From positions 1 through 64,000 of the forward strand of contig REEC01000120.1 of assembly GCA_007695285.1 (NCBI GenBank): a stretch of DNA of 64,000 nt, read 5' to 3'. This DNA comes from Spirochaetaceae bacterium (lineage in GTDB: Bacteria > Spirochaetota > Spirochaetia > DSM-27196 > PXBQ01). This document shows positions 54,414 to 62,948 of the stretch, piece by piece; the first letter of the stretch is position 1, and each line of letters opens with the position of its first letter. The notes beneath the pieces were generated by a model. The model saw only the letters and a list, made by a program, of their open reading frames with translations, ran no database searches and was not told the DNA's origin. The translations under genes and the position numbers were made by a program.

Positions 54414-54479
54414 TCAGGCCCTGCTCGCAGGGCCCCACCAGAAACCGTTTTGTACGTTCAAAGTCGTTTCGCGTCGCAT
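54414..54479 (-). CDS. trpL: trp operon leader peptide with tandem Trp codons, 21 aa
   Basis: ATG 54479 to TGA 54414, beginning MRRETTLNVQ and containing NGFWWGPAS: codons 14 and 15 (54440-54435) are both TGG. It plays the role of enterobacterial TrpL, whose stalled ribosome at consecutive Trp codons switches the leader structure. No Shine-Dalgarno precedes it; the -10 box ends nine bases before the ATG, so the leader mRNA is leaderless or nearly so. The stop falls right after the first hairpin, as expected for attenuation. Confidence 0.85.
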   Translation of the reverse strand: MRRETTLNVQNGFWWGPASRA

Positions 54480-54488
54480 ATCGCGAAA

Positions 54489-54517
54489 ACTTTACTGTAT
54501 TTGTCCCCGATGGTCAA
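54489..54517 (-). promoter_or_regulatory. trp operon promoter
   Basis: Minus strand TTGACC (54517-54512), exactly 17 bases, TAAAGT (54494-54489). The transcript should begin within a few bases of the trpL ATG. No TrpR-like palindrome is evident over the promoter. Confidence 0.75.
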
Positions 54518-54597
54518 GAAATATCCGCGATGTGTCCGCGGTGCCGGCTCCGGCCCCGGAAGTCAGGGCCAAAACCGTCCGCGGACCGGCGTCTCCA

Positions 54598-55020
54598 CTA
54601 AAACGGAACGGCCTCCGCTACGCGTTCTTCGGTCTCGGCCTCGATTGCCTCGGCCGGTTCGGACGACTCGAGCTCGGGCTGTTTTCTCGGTTGTGGGCGG
54701 AACTCGACGTGCTCACCGACGATTTTCACGCGGGAGTGATTCTTTCCCTCCCCGTCGGTCCACCGATCCTGCCGCAACCGCCCGACGATCCGGACACCGC
54801 GACCCTTCTTCAAGTACTCGGCGCAGTTCTCCGCGACGCGCGCCCACACTTCGACGTCGAAAAACGACACCTCCTTCTGGAGCTCTTCCTCCTGCCCGGC
54901 ACGAAAGTACCTGTTCGACGCGACCGAGAAGTTACACACCGGCGTCCCTTTCGGCGTCTGCGTAAACACGGGGTCTCGCGTGAGATTCCCTTCCACGAGA
55001 ATCGAGTTAAGGCTGTTCAT
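54598..55020 (-). CDS. ssb: Single-stranded DNA-binding protein, 140 aa
   Basis: OB-fold (~1-105): MNSLNSILVEGNLTRDP, FSVASNRYFRAGQEEELQKE, FFDVEVWARVAENCAEYLKKG, and VRIVGRLRQDRW. A short linker leads to an acidic tail ending AVPF, the partner-docking tip of SSB proteins. GAGGTG lies six bases before ATG 55020. The tail is shorter than in well-studied SSBs, so the total length is at the lower end. It is monocistronic by layout, with trpL's promoter 80 bases downstream. Confidence 0.95.
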   Translation of the reverse strand: MNSLNSILVEGNLTRDPVFTQTPKGTPVCNFSVASNRYFRAGQEEELQKEVSFFDVEVWARVAENCAEYLKKGRGVRIVGRLRQDRWTDGEGKNHSRVKIVGEHVEFRPQPRKQPELESSEPAEAIEAETEERVAEAVPF

Positions 55021-55151
55021 CCGTTCACCTCGCTGCGGTAGTTACCGCGGATTTGAAAGCACGGCTCCGGAGCGCTTTCTACGGATTACTACATCGCTTT
55101 TATTCGCGACGCTTCATGAACGGCGGAAAATTTTTGCTTTTCTCGCGCTGC

Positions 55152-58100
55152 TCACGTCTCGACGGCCCTGAGCTTGACCAGACTCAGTATCGCCGGTACG
55201 ACAAACAACGTGAGCGAAGTCGAGACAAATAACCCACCCGAGACCGCGATCCCGAGCGGCTTGATCACGTTCGAGCCTTCACCGAGCCCGATCGCGATCG
55301 GCAGCATACCGACGATCGTCGTGAGCGTCGTGATCAAAATCGGCCTGAGCCTGATCCGCGCGGTTTCGACGAGAGCGTCGATCCGGTTCGCGTACTCGGC
55401 CAGCGACTTCCGGTAAAAATCGATCATAATGATCGAGTTGTTCACGACGATTCCACTCAAGAGAATCGCGCCGAGCATCGAGTTCAGCGATAGAGACGAT
55501 CCGAAAACGTACAGGCTGAATACGAGTCCGATGAACCCCAACGGAACCGAGACGAGGATCACGATCGGCGCGCCGAACGAGTTGAACTGGAACGTCAGAA
55601 GCAGGTAGATCAGCGCAACCGAGATCGCGAGCGAGACAAAGAGCGAGCGGATCGACGAATCGAGTTCCTCCTGCGGGTTCTCAAACACGACCGAGTATCC
55701 CGGTGGAACGTCGAGCGACTCTTCCACGAACTCCCGAGCTTTGCTCTCGCGATCGGGCCGGTCTGCGGCACCGCTTCCCCACGACATGTTGCCGTACACG
55801 CGGAACACACGCTCACCGTTCTCCGAGACGATCTGCGAGACATTCGTGTCGGTAGAGAAATCGAAAAAATGTTTGATCGGGATCGCGCTTTGATTGTACG
55901 GAACGAGCAGATTCTCGAAGTTGCTGCGTCCCTGGACAAGCTCGGCCGGGTACCTCGCGCGAGCCGAGACCGAGATCCCTTCGTGCTCGTACGTGACCGC
56001 CTGCGTTCCGACGAGTGCGCGCTGTAAAATCGACGCCAACCCCGCCTGAGAGTACCCCTGCACTCCCGAAATCGTCTCGGGTCTCGGCCGCATGATCAAC
56101 TCGTCGGTGAAACTCGTCGCGGGAACGGTCGAGACGCGCGCGTACAACTCCGACTCGGACACGGTATCGCGCAGCCGCTCGAGCAGTGCGACAACCTCGG
56201 TCTCGTCGGGGCCCGACACGGCAATCTGTAAGTCGTTGGTTCGCGGCAACGGGAGCTGAGCGGGGTCCCAGTTCATTATGTTATACGTCCAGTCGTTGTC
56301 CGAGGCAAAAAGATCCTCGAGCTCACTCGTGACGTGCGCGATATCACGCGTGTTCCTGAGAACGACGAAGAGCCGGTTGAATCGACCGCGGACCTCCGCG
56401 TACGTGTTCGCGATGTAACCGCCGAGGCGCTCATTGATCAGCGTGGTCATCTCCGGAATCTTTTGCTCTACGATGTCCTCGGTCGTGATATCCTCCGCCG
56501 TCTGCATGAACACGATCAACCTGTCGCTCTGCGGTGGAGAGAGGATCTCGGTCGGGATCAACGGCATCACGACGACGATCGAAAAGGCAAGCACACCGGC
56601 GACGACGACGATCAAACCGGCCGCGGTTGCGCGCCGTTTCACGATTGCGCGAAGCGCAGCAGCGTACACGGTCTCGATCCGGCCGATCACGGTGTCGCTC
56701 AGGTTGCGCCGTGGTTCTTCCGCCGAATCATCGTCGTCGTTTATCGTTTTCCCGTTCGTCGCGCGGTGTTTGTGGTACGCGAGAAACGCGAGCAGCGGAA
56801 TCAGGGTCAACGACACGACGAGCGACACCACGAGCGTGAACACGACGACGGTCGACTGTTCGCCGAGGATCGCGTTCGTCAGCGGCGCGGTGAACGAGAT
56901 CGGAAGGAAAACCAGAATCGACGTCAAAGTCGACGCGATCACGGGACCCCGAACCTGCGCGACCGCACGAATTATCAGGCCCTTCAGATGCGGCACGTCG
57001 CCGTCGTGCGCCTCGTCGACACGGAAACGGTGGATGTTCTCCATCACGACGATCGACGAGTCGACGATCATCCCGACCGCGAGCGCCATGCCTCCGAGCG
57101 AGATCAGGTTCAGCGTAACGTCGAAGACGTACAGCAGAATGAACGACATAACGAGCGTGACCGGAAGCGAAACACCGATCAGCATCGTGTTACGGATCTC
57201 GCCGAGCGTCAGGAACACGATCAGCATCGCGAGCAACGCACCGATAAGCGCTGCTTGCACGACGTTCACGATCGAACGGTTGATGTACTGCGCGGGGTCG
57301 AGCAGCAGGTTGAACTCGGTATCGGCCGGGAGCACTCCCGAGTCGCGCGCATCGAGCACGATCCGCGTGATCTCTTCGGACATCGTCCGGATGTTGCCGC
57401 CGTCGACCGGGGTAGCGACGAGCTGAATCCCGCGCGTGCCTTCCATCACGAACGTCGCCGACGGGATCGTGTACGAGACGTCGATATCGGCAATGTCGGA
57501 CAACGTCACCGCGACGCCTCCGGTTTCACGGATCACCGTGTCGCCGATCTCCATCAAACCACGTTGTTCGCGGTCGATCCGTACGCTGTACCGCGTCGGT
57601 CCGTCGACGAGAGACCCTACCGACTGCGTCGCGGCGCCTGCCGAGCGCATCGCGTTGTTCACGTCGACGATCGTGAGGCCGAAATGCAGCATGTCGGTCG
57701 GACGCAAAACGATATCGACGCGCAGGTTCTCGACGCTCAGAACTTCGACGACATCGACGTCGCGCACCTGGTTCAGACGAGACTCGAGCGATCCCGTCAC
57801 GGTCCTGTACATCTCCTCCGCGGTGACGGTCGGCGAGCTCAGGCCGAGAATCAGGAAACCCGCGTTCTCCCCCGCGAAGAACCGGACGCGCGATACACCC
57901 GTCAGGTCGCTCGGCAACTGGTTCCCGATCGACGTGAGAGCGGCTTCGGCGTCGGCATGCGCGGTGTGCGCGTCGACGTCCCACGCGAACGTGATCGTGA
58001 ACGTACTCTGATTCGCGCCGTACCGGGCCTCGACCAACTCGGCGCCCGGAATCGCCATCAATCGGCTTTCGATCATCTCGCCGTACTCGTTCGAGAACGC

Positions 58101-58265
58101 GACCGCGGATATGCCGTCGTGCCGAATCGACGACGAGAGCCTCGGCCTGTTCGTTCGAGGATATAACTGAACCGAGAGTTGGGTCACGAGAACCACGCCG
58201 GCCGCGCAGAGCAGCGCGAACAACAGAACGACACCGACTCTTTTTTTGAAGATCAGACTGAGCAT
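55152..58265 (-). CDS. RND-family efflux transporter (AcrB-like inner-membrane pump), 1037 aa
   Basis: Proton-driven export of drugs or other amphiphiles through the tripartite system encoded here. Twelve membrane segments and two large periplasmic loops fit the HAE family. The proton-relay region in helix 4 is VGMIVDSSIVVMEN, where the second Asp of the classical DD pair is Ser. Helix 10 has GIVVNNSIIMIDF without the classical lysine. It thus belongs to the VDN/VNN-type subgroup. The start is ATG 58265 (MLSLIFKKRVGVVLL), one base after the adaptor stop, with GGAGG inside that gene. Confidence 0.93.
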   Translation of the reverse strand: MLSLIFKKRVGVVLLFALLCAAGVVLVTQLSVQLYPRTNRPRLSSSIRHDGISAVAFSNEYGEMIESRLMAIPGAELVEARYGANQSTFTITFAWDVDAHTAHADAEAALTSIGNQLPSDLTGVSRVRFFAGENAGFLILGLSSPTVTAEEMYRTVTGSLESRLNQVRDVDVVEVLSVENLRVDIVLRPTDMLHFGLTIVDVNNAMRSAGAATQSVGSLVDGPTRYSVRIDREQRGLMEIGDTVIRETGGVAVTLSDIADIDVSYTIPSATFVMEGTRGIQLVATPVDGGNIRTMSEEITRIVLDARDSGVLPADTEFNLLLDPAQYINRSIVNVVQAALIGALLAMLIVFLTLGEIRNTMLIGVSLPVTLVMSFILLYVFDVTLNLISLGGMALAVGMIVDSSIVVMENIHRFRVDEAHDGDVPHLKGLIIRAVAQVRGPVIASTLTSILVFLPISFTAPLTNAILGEQSTVVVFTLVVSLVVSLTLIPLLAFLAYHKHRATNGKTINDDDDSAEEPRRNLSDTVIGRIETVYAAALRAIVKRRATAAGLIVVVAGVLAFSIVVVMPLIPTEILSPPQSDRLIVFMQTAEDITTEDIVEQKIPEMTTLINERLGGYIANTYAEVRGRFNRLFVVLRNTRDIAHVTSELEDLFASDNDWTYNIMNWDPAQLPLPRTNDLQIAVSGPDETEVVALLERLRDTVSESELYARVSTVPATSFTDELIMRPRPETISGVQGYSQAGLASILQRALVGTQAVTYEHEGISVSARARYPAELVQGRSNFENLLVPYNQSAIPIKHFFDFSTDTNVSQIVSENGERVFRVYGNMSWGSGAADRPDRESKAREFVEESLDVPPGYSVVFENPQEELDSSIRSLFVSLAISVALIYLLLTFQFNSFGAPIVILVSVPLGFIGLVFSLYVFGSSLSLNSMLGAILLSGIVVNNSIIMIDFYRKSLAEYANRIDALVETARIRLRPILITTLTTIVGMLPIAIGLGEGSNVIKPLGIAVSGGLFVSTSLTLFVVPAILSLVKLRAVET

Positions 58266-58266
58266 C

Positions 58267-59202
58267 TCAGCCTCCCGTTCCGGGAGCCGGTGCACCTTCG
58301 CGTTCGTTTCCGCGCCTTTGCCTGAGGTACCGGTCGCCGGGACGCAGACCCTCGACGATTTCTATGTCGTCCCCGTGCGTGCGTCCGGTCCGAACTTCGC
58401 GCATCGAGAGCGTGTTATCCGCAGTCACGGTCCAGACGTAAAACCGCCCGTACCGCCGGACGAGCAAACTCTGAGGAAGGAATACCGCACGAACGGTCTC
58501 GACCGGCAGGTCGATCGTGACGAACTGCCCCGGAAACAACCGCGCCGAGCCGCTGAACCGAAACACGACCGAAAACAACCCGGTTTGATAGTCGGGTTCG
58601 GGCGAGCGTGACTGGAGTACTCCGGCGATTTGTGCCCCGTCGGGCAGCGTACCGGTAACCGGGTCGCCGACCGGGACGTAGAACGCGTCTTTATCGCTCA
58701 CCTGAGCGGTCAACGTGAACTCGCGCGTGTCGATGATCGAGACACCGTTCTCACCGCTCCTGATCTCGTTGTCGCGCCGCGCGTTCACCTGCGAGACCGT
58801 ACCGGCGATGCGCGCGCGGATCACGACCGGCGCGAAGCTGCCGGCAACGTCGTCGCGGTCGACCGTGAAAAGGGCCTCGCCTGCCGCGACGGTCCGTCCG
58901 ACCGAAACGTGTACCGCGGACACGATGCCGGTCGCGGTCGCCGGGTGCGAAACCGTGTTCACAGGCCGCAACCGTCCGCCGACCGTCGTCGTGAAGACAC
59001 GTTCGCCCGGTTCGACTACCCCGATAGCTTCGGTCGGTTCCCGCTCCGTTCGAGCCGTCGCGCCGCCGGGGGAACCACCGAACGCTCCGCCCGCACCACC
59101 GGCACCACCGGCCGGAGGCGTTCCGCCGCCGAAACCGCCGGTTTGCGCGAATGCGCCGAAAGAAACGAATATCATGATCAAACCTATTAACAATTTCTTC
59201 AT
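58267..59202 (-). CDS. RND efflux periplasmic adaptor (membrane fusion protein), 311 aa
   Basis: Links the RND pump to the TolC-type channel. The signal peptide MKKLLIGLIMIFVSFGAFAQ is followed by a Gly/Pro-rich linker (~20-45). Half-lipoyl motifs (VSAVHVSVGRTVAAGEALFTVD and RARIAGTVSQVNARR) come without a long coiled-coil hairpin between them, so this is a short-hairpin adaptor. A C-terminal beta barrel follows (RLFPGQFVTIDLPVE). ATG 59202 has GGGG six bases upstream; the ATG at 59217 overlapping the previous stop lacks a site. Confidence 0.88.
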   Translation of the reverse strand: MKKLLIGLIMIFVSFGAFAQTGGFGGGTPPAGGAGGAGGAFGGSPGGATARTEREPTEAIGVVEPGERVFTTTVGGRLRPVNTVSHPATATGIVSAVHVSVGRTVAAGEALFTVDRDDVAGSFAPVVIRARIAGTVSQVNARRDNEIRSGENGVSIIDTREFTLTAQVSDKDAFYVPVGDPVTGTLPDGAQIAGVLQSRSPEPDYQTGLFSVVFRFSGSARLFPGQFVTIDLPVETVRAVFLPQSLLVRRYGRFYVWTVTADNTLSMREVRTGRTHGDDIEIVEGLRPGDRYLRQRRGNEREGAPAPGTGG

Positions 59203-59213
59203 GAAAAGCCCCA

Positions 59214-60539
59214 TCAATCGAAGAACCGCAAGACCCTGAGCTGCTGTATCCGATAGTTGTTCTCGGTGCGCTCGAGCTGCAGCTCCGCAGCCGAAAGGGC
59301 GAGCTCCGACGCCGTGAGAGCCTCGTTTGTCACGAAACCGTGTCCGAACAGCTCCTGCGTGGTTTTGGTCGTCTCACGTTGCGCCTCGAGGTCGATCCGG
59401 TGAATTTCCCGATCGAGCTCGAGAATCGTGAGATCCTCCCACGCGGTCGTAACCGACCGGTCGAGCGACTCGAGCGCCGCGTCGAGCCGGAGTCTCTCGA
59501 TCGTCGCGTTCTCGCGCCTCTCGAGCGACGCTACCGCGCGCTCGCCGCGGTCGAGTATTGTCACGGAAAACTGCAGTCCTAATCGCCAATCGAGCCGGTT
59601 CTGATCGCGGTCGTACGATAGGTTCGCCGAGAGCGTGGGATTCGGAACGTACGGCAGAAAAGAAACCGACTTGCGCGCTTCGGCCGCCGCGAGTGAGAGC
59701 CGCTGCGCCTCGATCGTCGCCGATGAATCGGGTTTTGCCTCGGCCGTCGGCAGCGACCGCGTCCAGTCGTCGAACCGCGCGATCACCTCGGCGTGCAGTG
59801 CATCCGCGTTCGAGACGACGCGTGAATCGATCGACCGAAGCGAACGCTCGGCCTGCACGACCGCGCGCTCGGCCGAGAGAATCTGCCGCGTAAGGTTACG
59901 CGCCGCGGTCTCGTCGCGCGAGACGGCGAGTAGTTTTTTTGCGTTCTCGAGGCGCGTCCGTGTATCGACCAATGTCCGAAGCGCGAGACGCGCCTCGAAC
60001 ACCTCCGAGACGAGCTGAATCCGCGCGTCGGCGTACGCGCCGCGCTCGGCATCGCGCGCGCGGACCAAAGCGGCGCGCGCCGAGAGCAGGCTCGCCTCGG
60101 TCTCCTCGAAAATCCGCCGCGAAACACTCAACGTCGGATCGCCGACCGAGAACGCGTCCTGCTCTTCGCCGGGAGACGGCCGCACGGTCATCGGCAGACC
60201 GAGCGAAATACTCGCGCCGAGCACGTTCTCAAACCGCACCGCGGGCTGAATCTGGAAATTTTGCAGCCCACCGCCCTCGCCTCCGACGTACGTAATCCCG
60301 TTCTGCGGGCGGGTAGCATCGGCGAATCCGATACTCGCGTATGGTACAAAAAACTCATCGAGTTGCGCGACGCGGAGCTCGGCCTGCCGAAGCGACAATG
60401 CGGCTTGCCGGTACGAGACGTTTTCCGAGAGACGCTCGGCGAGAAGAGACTCAAACTCCGCGGCAAAGGCCGTCGTGGAGACGGTAAACAAAGCGGCACA
60501 CGCGGCTAGACACGCGATGACTCGGCGTATCGGTCTCAT
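59214..60539 (-). CDS. TolC-family outer-membrane efflux protein, 441 aa
   Basis: A signal peptide (AALFTVSTTAFAAE) is followed by two alternating long-helix regions typical of TolC (RQAALSLRQAELRVAQLDEFFVPYASIGFAD; near the end LDLEAQRETTKTTQELFGHG and SELALSAAELQLERTENNYR). Beta segments such as FLPYVPNPTLSANLSYD would form the outer-membrane barrel. It forms the exit duct of the RND pump. It overlaps its upstream TolC-like neighbour and the adaptor frame by four bases each. Confidence 0.88.
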   Translation of the reverse strand: MRPIRRVIACLAACAALFTVSTTAFAAEFESLLAERLSENVSYRQAALSLRQAELRVAQLDEFFVPYASIGFADATRPQNGITYVGGEGGGLQNFQIQPAVRFENVLGASISLGLPMTVRPSPGEEQDAFSVGDPTLSVSRRIFEETEASLLSARAALVRARDAERGAYADARIQLVSEVFEARLALRTLVDTRTRLENAKKLLAVSRDETAARNLTRQILSAERAVVQAERSLRSIDSRVVSNADALHAEVIARFDDWTRSLPTAEAKPDSSATIEAQRLSLAAAEARKSVSFLPYVPNPTLSANLSYDRDQNRLDWRLGLQFSVTILDRGERAVASLERRENATIERLRLDAALESLDRSVTTAWEDLTILELDREIHRIDLEAQRETTKTTQELFGHGFVTNEALTASELALSAAELQLERTENNYRIQQLRVLRFFD

Positions 60540-61534
60540 AACACGTCCTCCGGAGCGGCGCCGGTCGCCGCGGCGTACTCCAAAATGGTCCTGATGTAGT
60601 TTCTCTGCGCTTCGACGAGGTTCCGCTCGGCGGTCAAGACGCGAATCTGCGTCTGATCGCGCTGAACCGCGGTCAAGAGACCCCGGCTGAACCGTTCCTG
60701 CGCCTCGCGGTACGAAGCCTGACTCAAAACGAGCTGTTCGCTCCGGATCGTCAGGACCTCACCGAACGTCGTCACTCTCCGCCGGAGCGACTCGAACGCG
60801 CGCTCGGACGCGGTCACTGCGCGCTGTCGCGCGAGGCGCGCGCGGTCGAGTTCGGCCTCGAGCGTGAGACGGTCGAACCGCGCAGCGTTCGCCGGGAGCC
60901 GCGCGAGACGCAGCTCGGCGATCTGCTCGGTTATGCGCGCACGCGCGACCGCGTAATCGGCCTCGATCCAGTGTTCAAGCGTTATACGGAACAAAAACGA
61001 CGGCACGCCCGGTAGCGTGATACTCTCGAACCGCAACCCGGTCGCAGTATCGAGTGTTTCGTTCGCGTCCAACCACGCCCAAGTCTTCTCCTCGCGCTCG
61101 ACTTCGGCCGATCGCAGGCTGATGCGCGCGTCGATCACGTCGCCTTCCGGCACAAGTCCACTCCGGAAGCGAACCTCAACCGCGGCCACCTGGTCGCGCG
61201 CGACCGCGGCGTTTCTCTCGGCGATCCGCCGTTCATAATCCGCGATGACCGCGCCGTACACCGCGTTCACGACGTCGGTGTAGTACGTCTGATACGCCCG
61301 CCGCTCGTCCCCGAGCGCAGCGCTATACGTAGCCTCCGCGCTCAAGCGCGCGACTTCATCCTGAGCCTCGATTCTACTCTTCTGATACCTGAGTTCAGCC
61401 AGCTCCGCGTCGATCACGAGCGAACGAAACGTATCATTCACCCCCTCAGCCGCCCGCAACACACCCGGCAGACCTTCGGCGTACACGCCCAACGGAAAGA
61501 AAGCGATCAAAACAACCACGAGAGCTTTTGTCAT
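60536..61534 (-). CDS. TolC-like helical outer-membrane efflux protein, short form, 332 aa
   Basis: Signal peptide MTKALVVVLIAFFPLGVYA. The rest is mostly helical, with TolC-type repeats (RNAAVARDQVAAVEVRFRSGLVPEGDVIDARISLRSAEV-like and SQASYREAQERFSRGLLTAVQRDQTQIRV). It is ~100 residues shorter than the next gene product and has fewer barrel-like strands. It may be an accessory or a hetero-oligomeric partner rather than a full channel. First gene of the four-gene efflux operon; GGAGG lies seven bases before the ATG. Confidence 0.78.
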   Translation of the reverse strand: MTKALVVVLIAFFPLGVYAEGLPGVLRAAEGVNDTFRSLVIDAELAELRYQKSRIEAQDEVARLSAEATYSAALGDERRAYQTYYTDVVNAVYGAVIADYERRIAERNAAVARDQVAAVEVRFRSGLVPEGDVIDARISLRSAEVEREEKTWAWLDANETLDTATGLRFESITLPGVPSFLFRITLEHWIEADYAVARARITEQIAELRLARLPANAARFDRLTLEAELDRARLARQRAVTASERAFESLRRRVTTFGEVLTIRSEQLVLSQASYREAQERFSRGLLTAVQRDQTQIRVLTAERNLVEAQRNYIRTILEYAAATGAAPEDVL

Positions 61535-61561
61535 TAATGGTCCTCCACAGTGTCCGCGGTC

Positions 61562-61567
61562 ATTATA
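61562..61567 (-). promoter_or_regulatory. -10 box of the efflux operon
   Basis: Minus strand consensus TATAAT (61567-61562), 27 bases before the first efflux gene ATG, leaving a short leader with GGAGG. No good -35 lies at the usual distance, so an activator may be needed. Confidence 0.4.
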
Positions 61568-61674
61568 CCGACCGACGCATGTGTTTAGGTTAAGATAATG
61601 TAAAATCTCGAAAGCGTGTTCCGTCCCGACGGACGCGTAGTAAAACTCGTCGAGTGCTGATACACTCCACTCAC

Positions 61675-62349
61675 ATGAATACAGAAAAAATTCGGCTGTC
61701 GGCGATTATCGGTGTCATTCTCGCTCTTGTCTTTGCGTCGCCGCTTGTGGCGGACGCAGTCGTTCGTACCCACTTCTTTCCGATCGATGACGCGCGAGCG
61801 GAGATCGATGCTTTTTTCGCCGAAGACTATGTACCGATCGCGTTCCAGATCAACCCGGCGGGCGCTGTCTCGATGGGTTACATCCCGCGTACGGACGATC
61901 TCTCACCGAGCGGATGGCTGTTGTACGAACTCGAAGACATCGACGATCTCGAACCGATTCTGACGGCCTTCATTACCGAAGGTTTCGTCCCGGTCGATCT
62001 GACGGTGTACGGCGAAACGATGTACTTCCTTTTGCTCGAACTCGATTGGCACATTGCCGAGTGGAAAATCACGGCCGATACGTTCTCGAGACAAGGTTTG
62101 GTCGATACGATCGCACGCCACCGCCCGGTCGGGTTCGAGCTGTACGGACTCGCATTCGACGGTGCACGTGTTTGGTACCTCTTCCTCGATCGCGGCAATC
62201 CGCGCGGCCCCGAGGTTGAGATCGCGTTCATGGACAACTCGACCGAATCGGTCGAACAGGACGCCGCCCGTCGCGCCCCAACCGGCGCCCGATTACGCAG
62301 CTTCACGACGCTGACCGACGATTTGATCCTCGCGGTGTTCGCGCGGTAA
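61675..62349 (+). CDS. Exported protein of unknown function, 224 aa
   Basis: The signal peptide (IRLSAIIGVILALVFASPLVADA) is followed by a beta/alpha domain. The domain appears duplicated: DDARAEIDAFFAEDYVPIAFQINPAG, LEPILTAFITEGFVPVDLTVYG and LVDTIARHRPVGFELYGLAFDG are three similar units, each ending in a strand. It ends at a strong terminator. ATG 61675 is preferred over the upstream GTG; TACACT (61661-61666) ends eight bases before it, so it may be leaderless. No known family recognised. Confidence 0.72.
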   Translation: MNTEKIRLSAIIGVILALVFASPLVADAVVRTHFFPIDDARAEIDAFFAEDYVPIAFQINPAGAVSMGYIPRTDDLSPSGWLLYELEDIDDLEPILTAFITEGFVPVDLTVYGETMYFLLLELDWHIAEWKITADTFSRQGLVDTIARHRPVGFELYGLAFDGARVWYLFLDRGNPRGPEVEIAFMDNSTESVEQDAARRAPTGARLRSFTTLTDDLILAVFAR

Positions 62350-62356
62350 CTCCCGT

Positions 62357-62384
62357 CCCGCCCGGACCGAACCGGGCGGGTTTT
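62357..62384 (+). terminator. Intrinsic terminator
   Basis: CCCGCCCGG (62357-62365), ACCGAA loop, CCGGGCGGG (62372-62380), TTTT. It lies directly behind the exported protein gene. Confidence 0.88.
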
Positions 62385-62580
62385 CTGCGCCCCGACATAG
62401 AGTCGCGCGGCGCGGATTTTACTTTCTTAACACGCAGCACACATTCCCGGCAGAACGTTTACAAACGTGTCGGTTGTTTTACGCAGCATTAACCACGAAG
62501 AAAACCCGGCGGTGTACCTTCTACCCAACAACTGAACGGTCGCACGGCTGTTCAACATTCGATTTTTTGGGAGGACGTAT

Positions 62581-62907
62581 ATGCGTTCTGGAAAACTTTT
62601 GGTCTTTGCTGTTGTGCTCGGTCTGGTATTCGCCGGTGGAGTCTTTGCGGACGACGCGATCACGATCGCACCCGGAAGTGCCACACTCGGATTTCTGGCC
62701 GAGAACGGTGTCAACACGGCACCACTCGCATCACCCGGTGCTACGCTCGACGCGACGAGTCTCAATGCACTCCGAAGCATTCAACTCACCAACCCCGACG
62801 GTCTGCGCGACCACGTGAACGCCGATCTCTCGCGCGCGTTCTCCGCGGGGCAAACCAACGTCAGGATTCAGATCGGACCGTACGTTTGGGCGCTCACCGC
62901 CGATTGA
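62581..62907 (+). CDS. Small exported protein, 108 aa
   Basis: The signal peptide (GKLLVFAVVLGLVFAGGVFAD) leaves a mature product of ~84 residues with no cysteines, rich in Ala, Asn and Thr. GGGAGG lies seven bases before the ATG. The 231-base gap upstream holds the terminator at 62357-62384, an ACGTTT-AC-AAACGT inverted repeat (62455-62468) and two copies of ACGCAGCA 49 bases apart. I do not recognise the family. Next to a barrel protein it may be periplasmic or surface material. Confidence 0.7.
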   Translation: MRSGKLLVFAVVLGLVFAGGVFADDAITIAPGSATLGFLAENGVNTAPLASPGATLDATSLNALRSIQLTNPDGLRDHVNADLSRAFSAGQTNVRIQIGPYVWALTAD

Positions 62908-62948
62908 CCGAACAGGTCGTGGGGAGTCTGTCGATCAACGACGGACTT

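Larger units (their letters stand above)
54291..54488 (-). promoter_or_regulatory. trp operon leader with tandem attenuator
   Basis: The 307-base gap between ssb and trpE is a regulatory leader. In order on the minus strand: promoter, trpL, a GGCCCTG/CAGGGCC hairpin (54434-54417) with an outer CGGT/ACCG helix, segment 2 (54415-54408), segment 3, terminator 1, and terminator 2. Segment 2 pairs with 54391-54383 (eight pairs, one bulge), an antiterminator that topologically excludes terminator 1. The 3' arm of terminator 1 (54364-54358) is the exact complement of the 5' arm of terminator 2 (54348-54342). Low Trp, with a ribosome stalled on the Trp codons, would favour read-through of both. Folding was not computed. 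Confidence 0.8.

Noticed and set aside
54291-54517. T-box riboswitch for trpE
   Set aside because: No AGGGTGG-type antiterminator bulge was found; the tandem Trp codons and competing helices fit a leader-peptide attenuator.
56334-58166. 610-residue open frame on the plus strand
   Set aside because: Antisense to the RND pump gene; His/Arg-rich low-complexity translation and no ribosome site.
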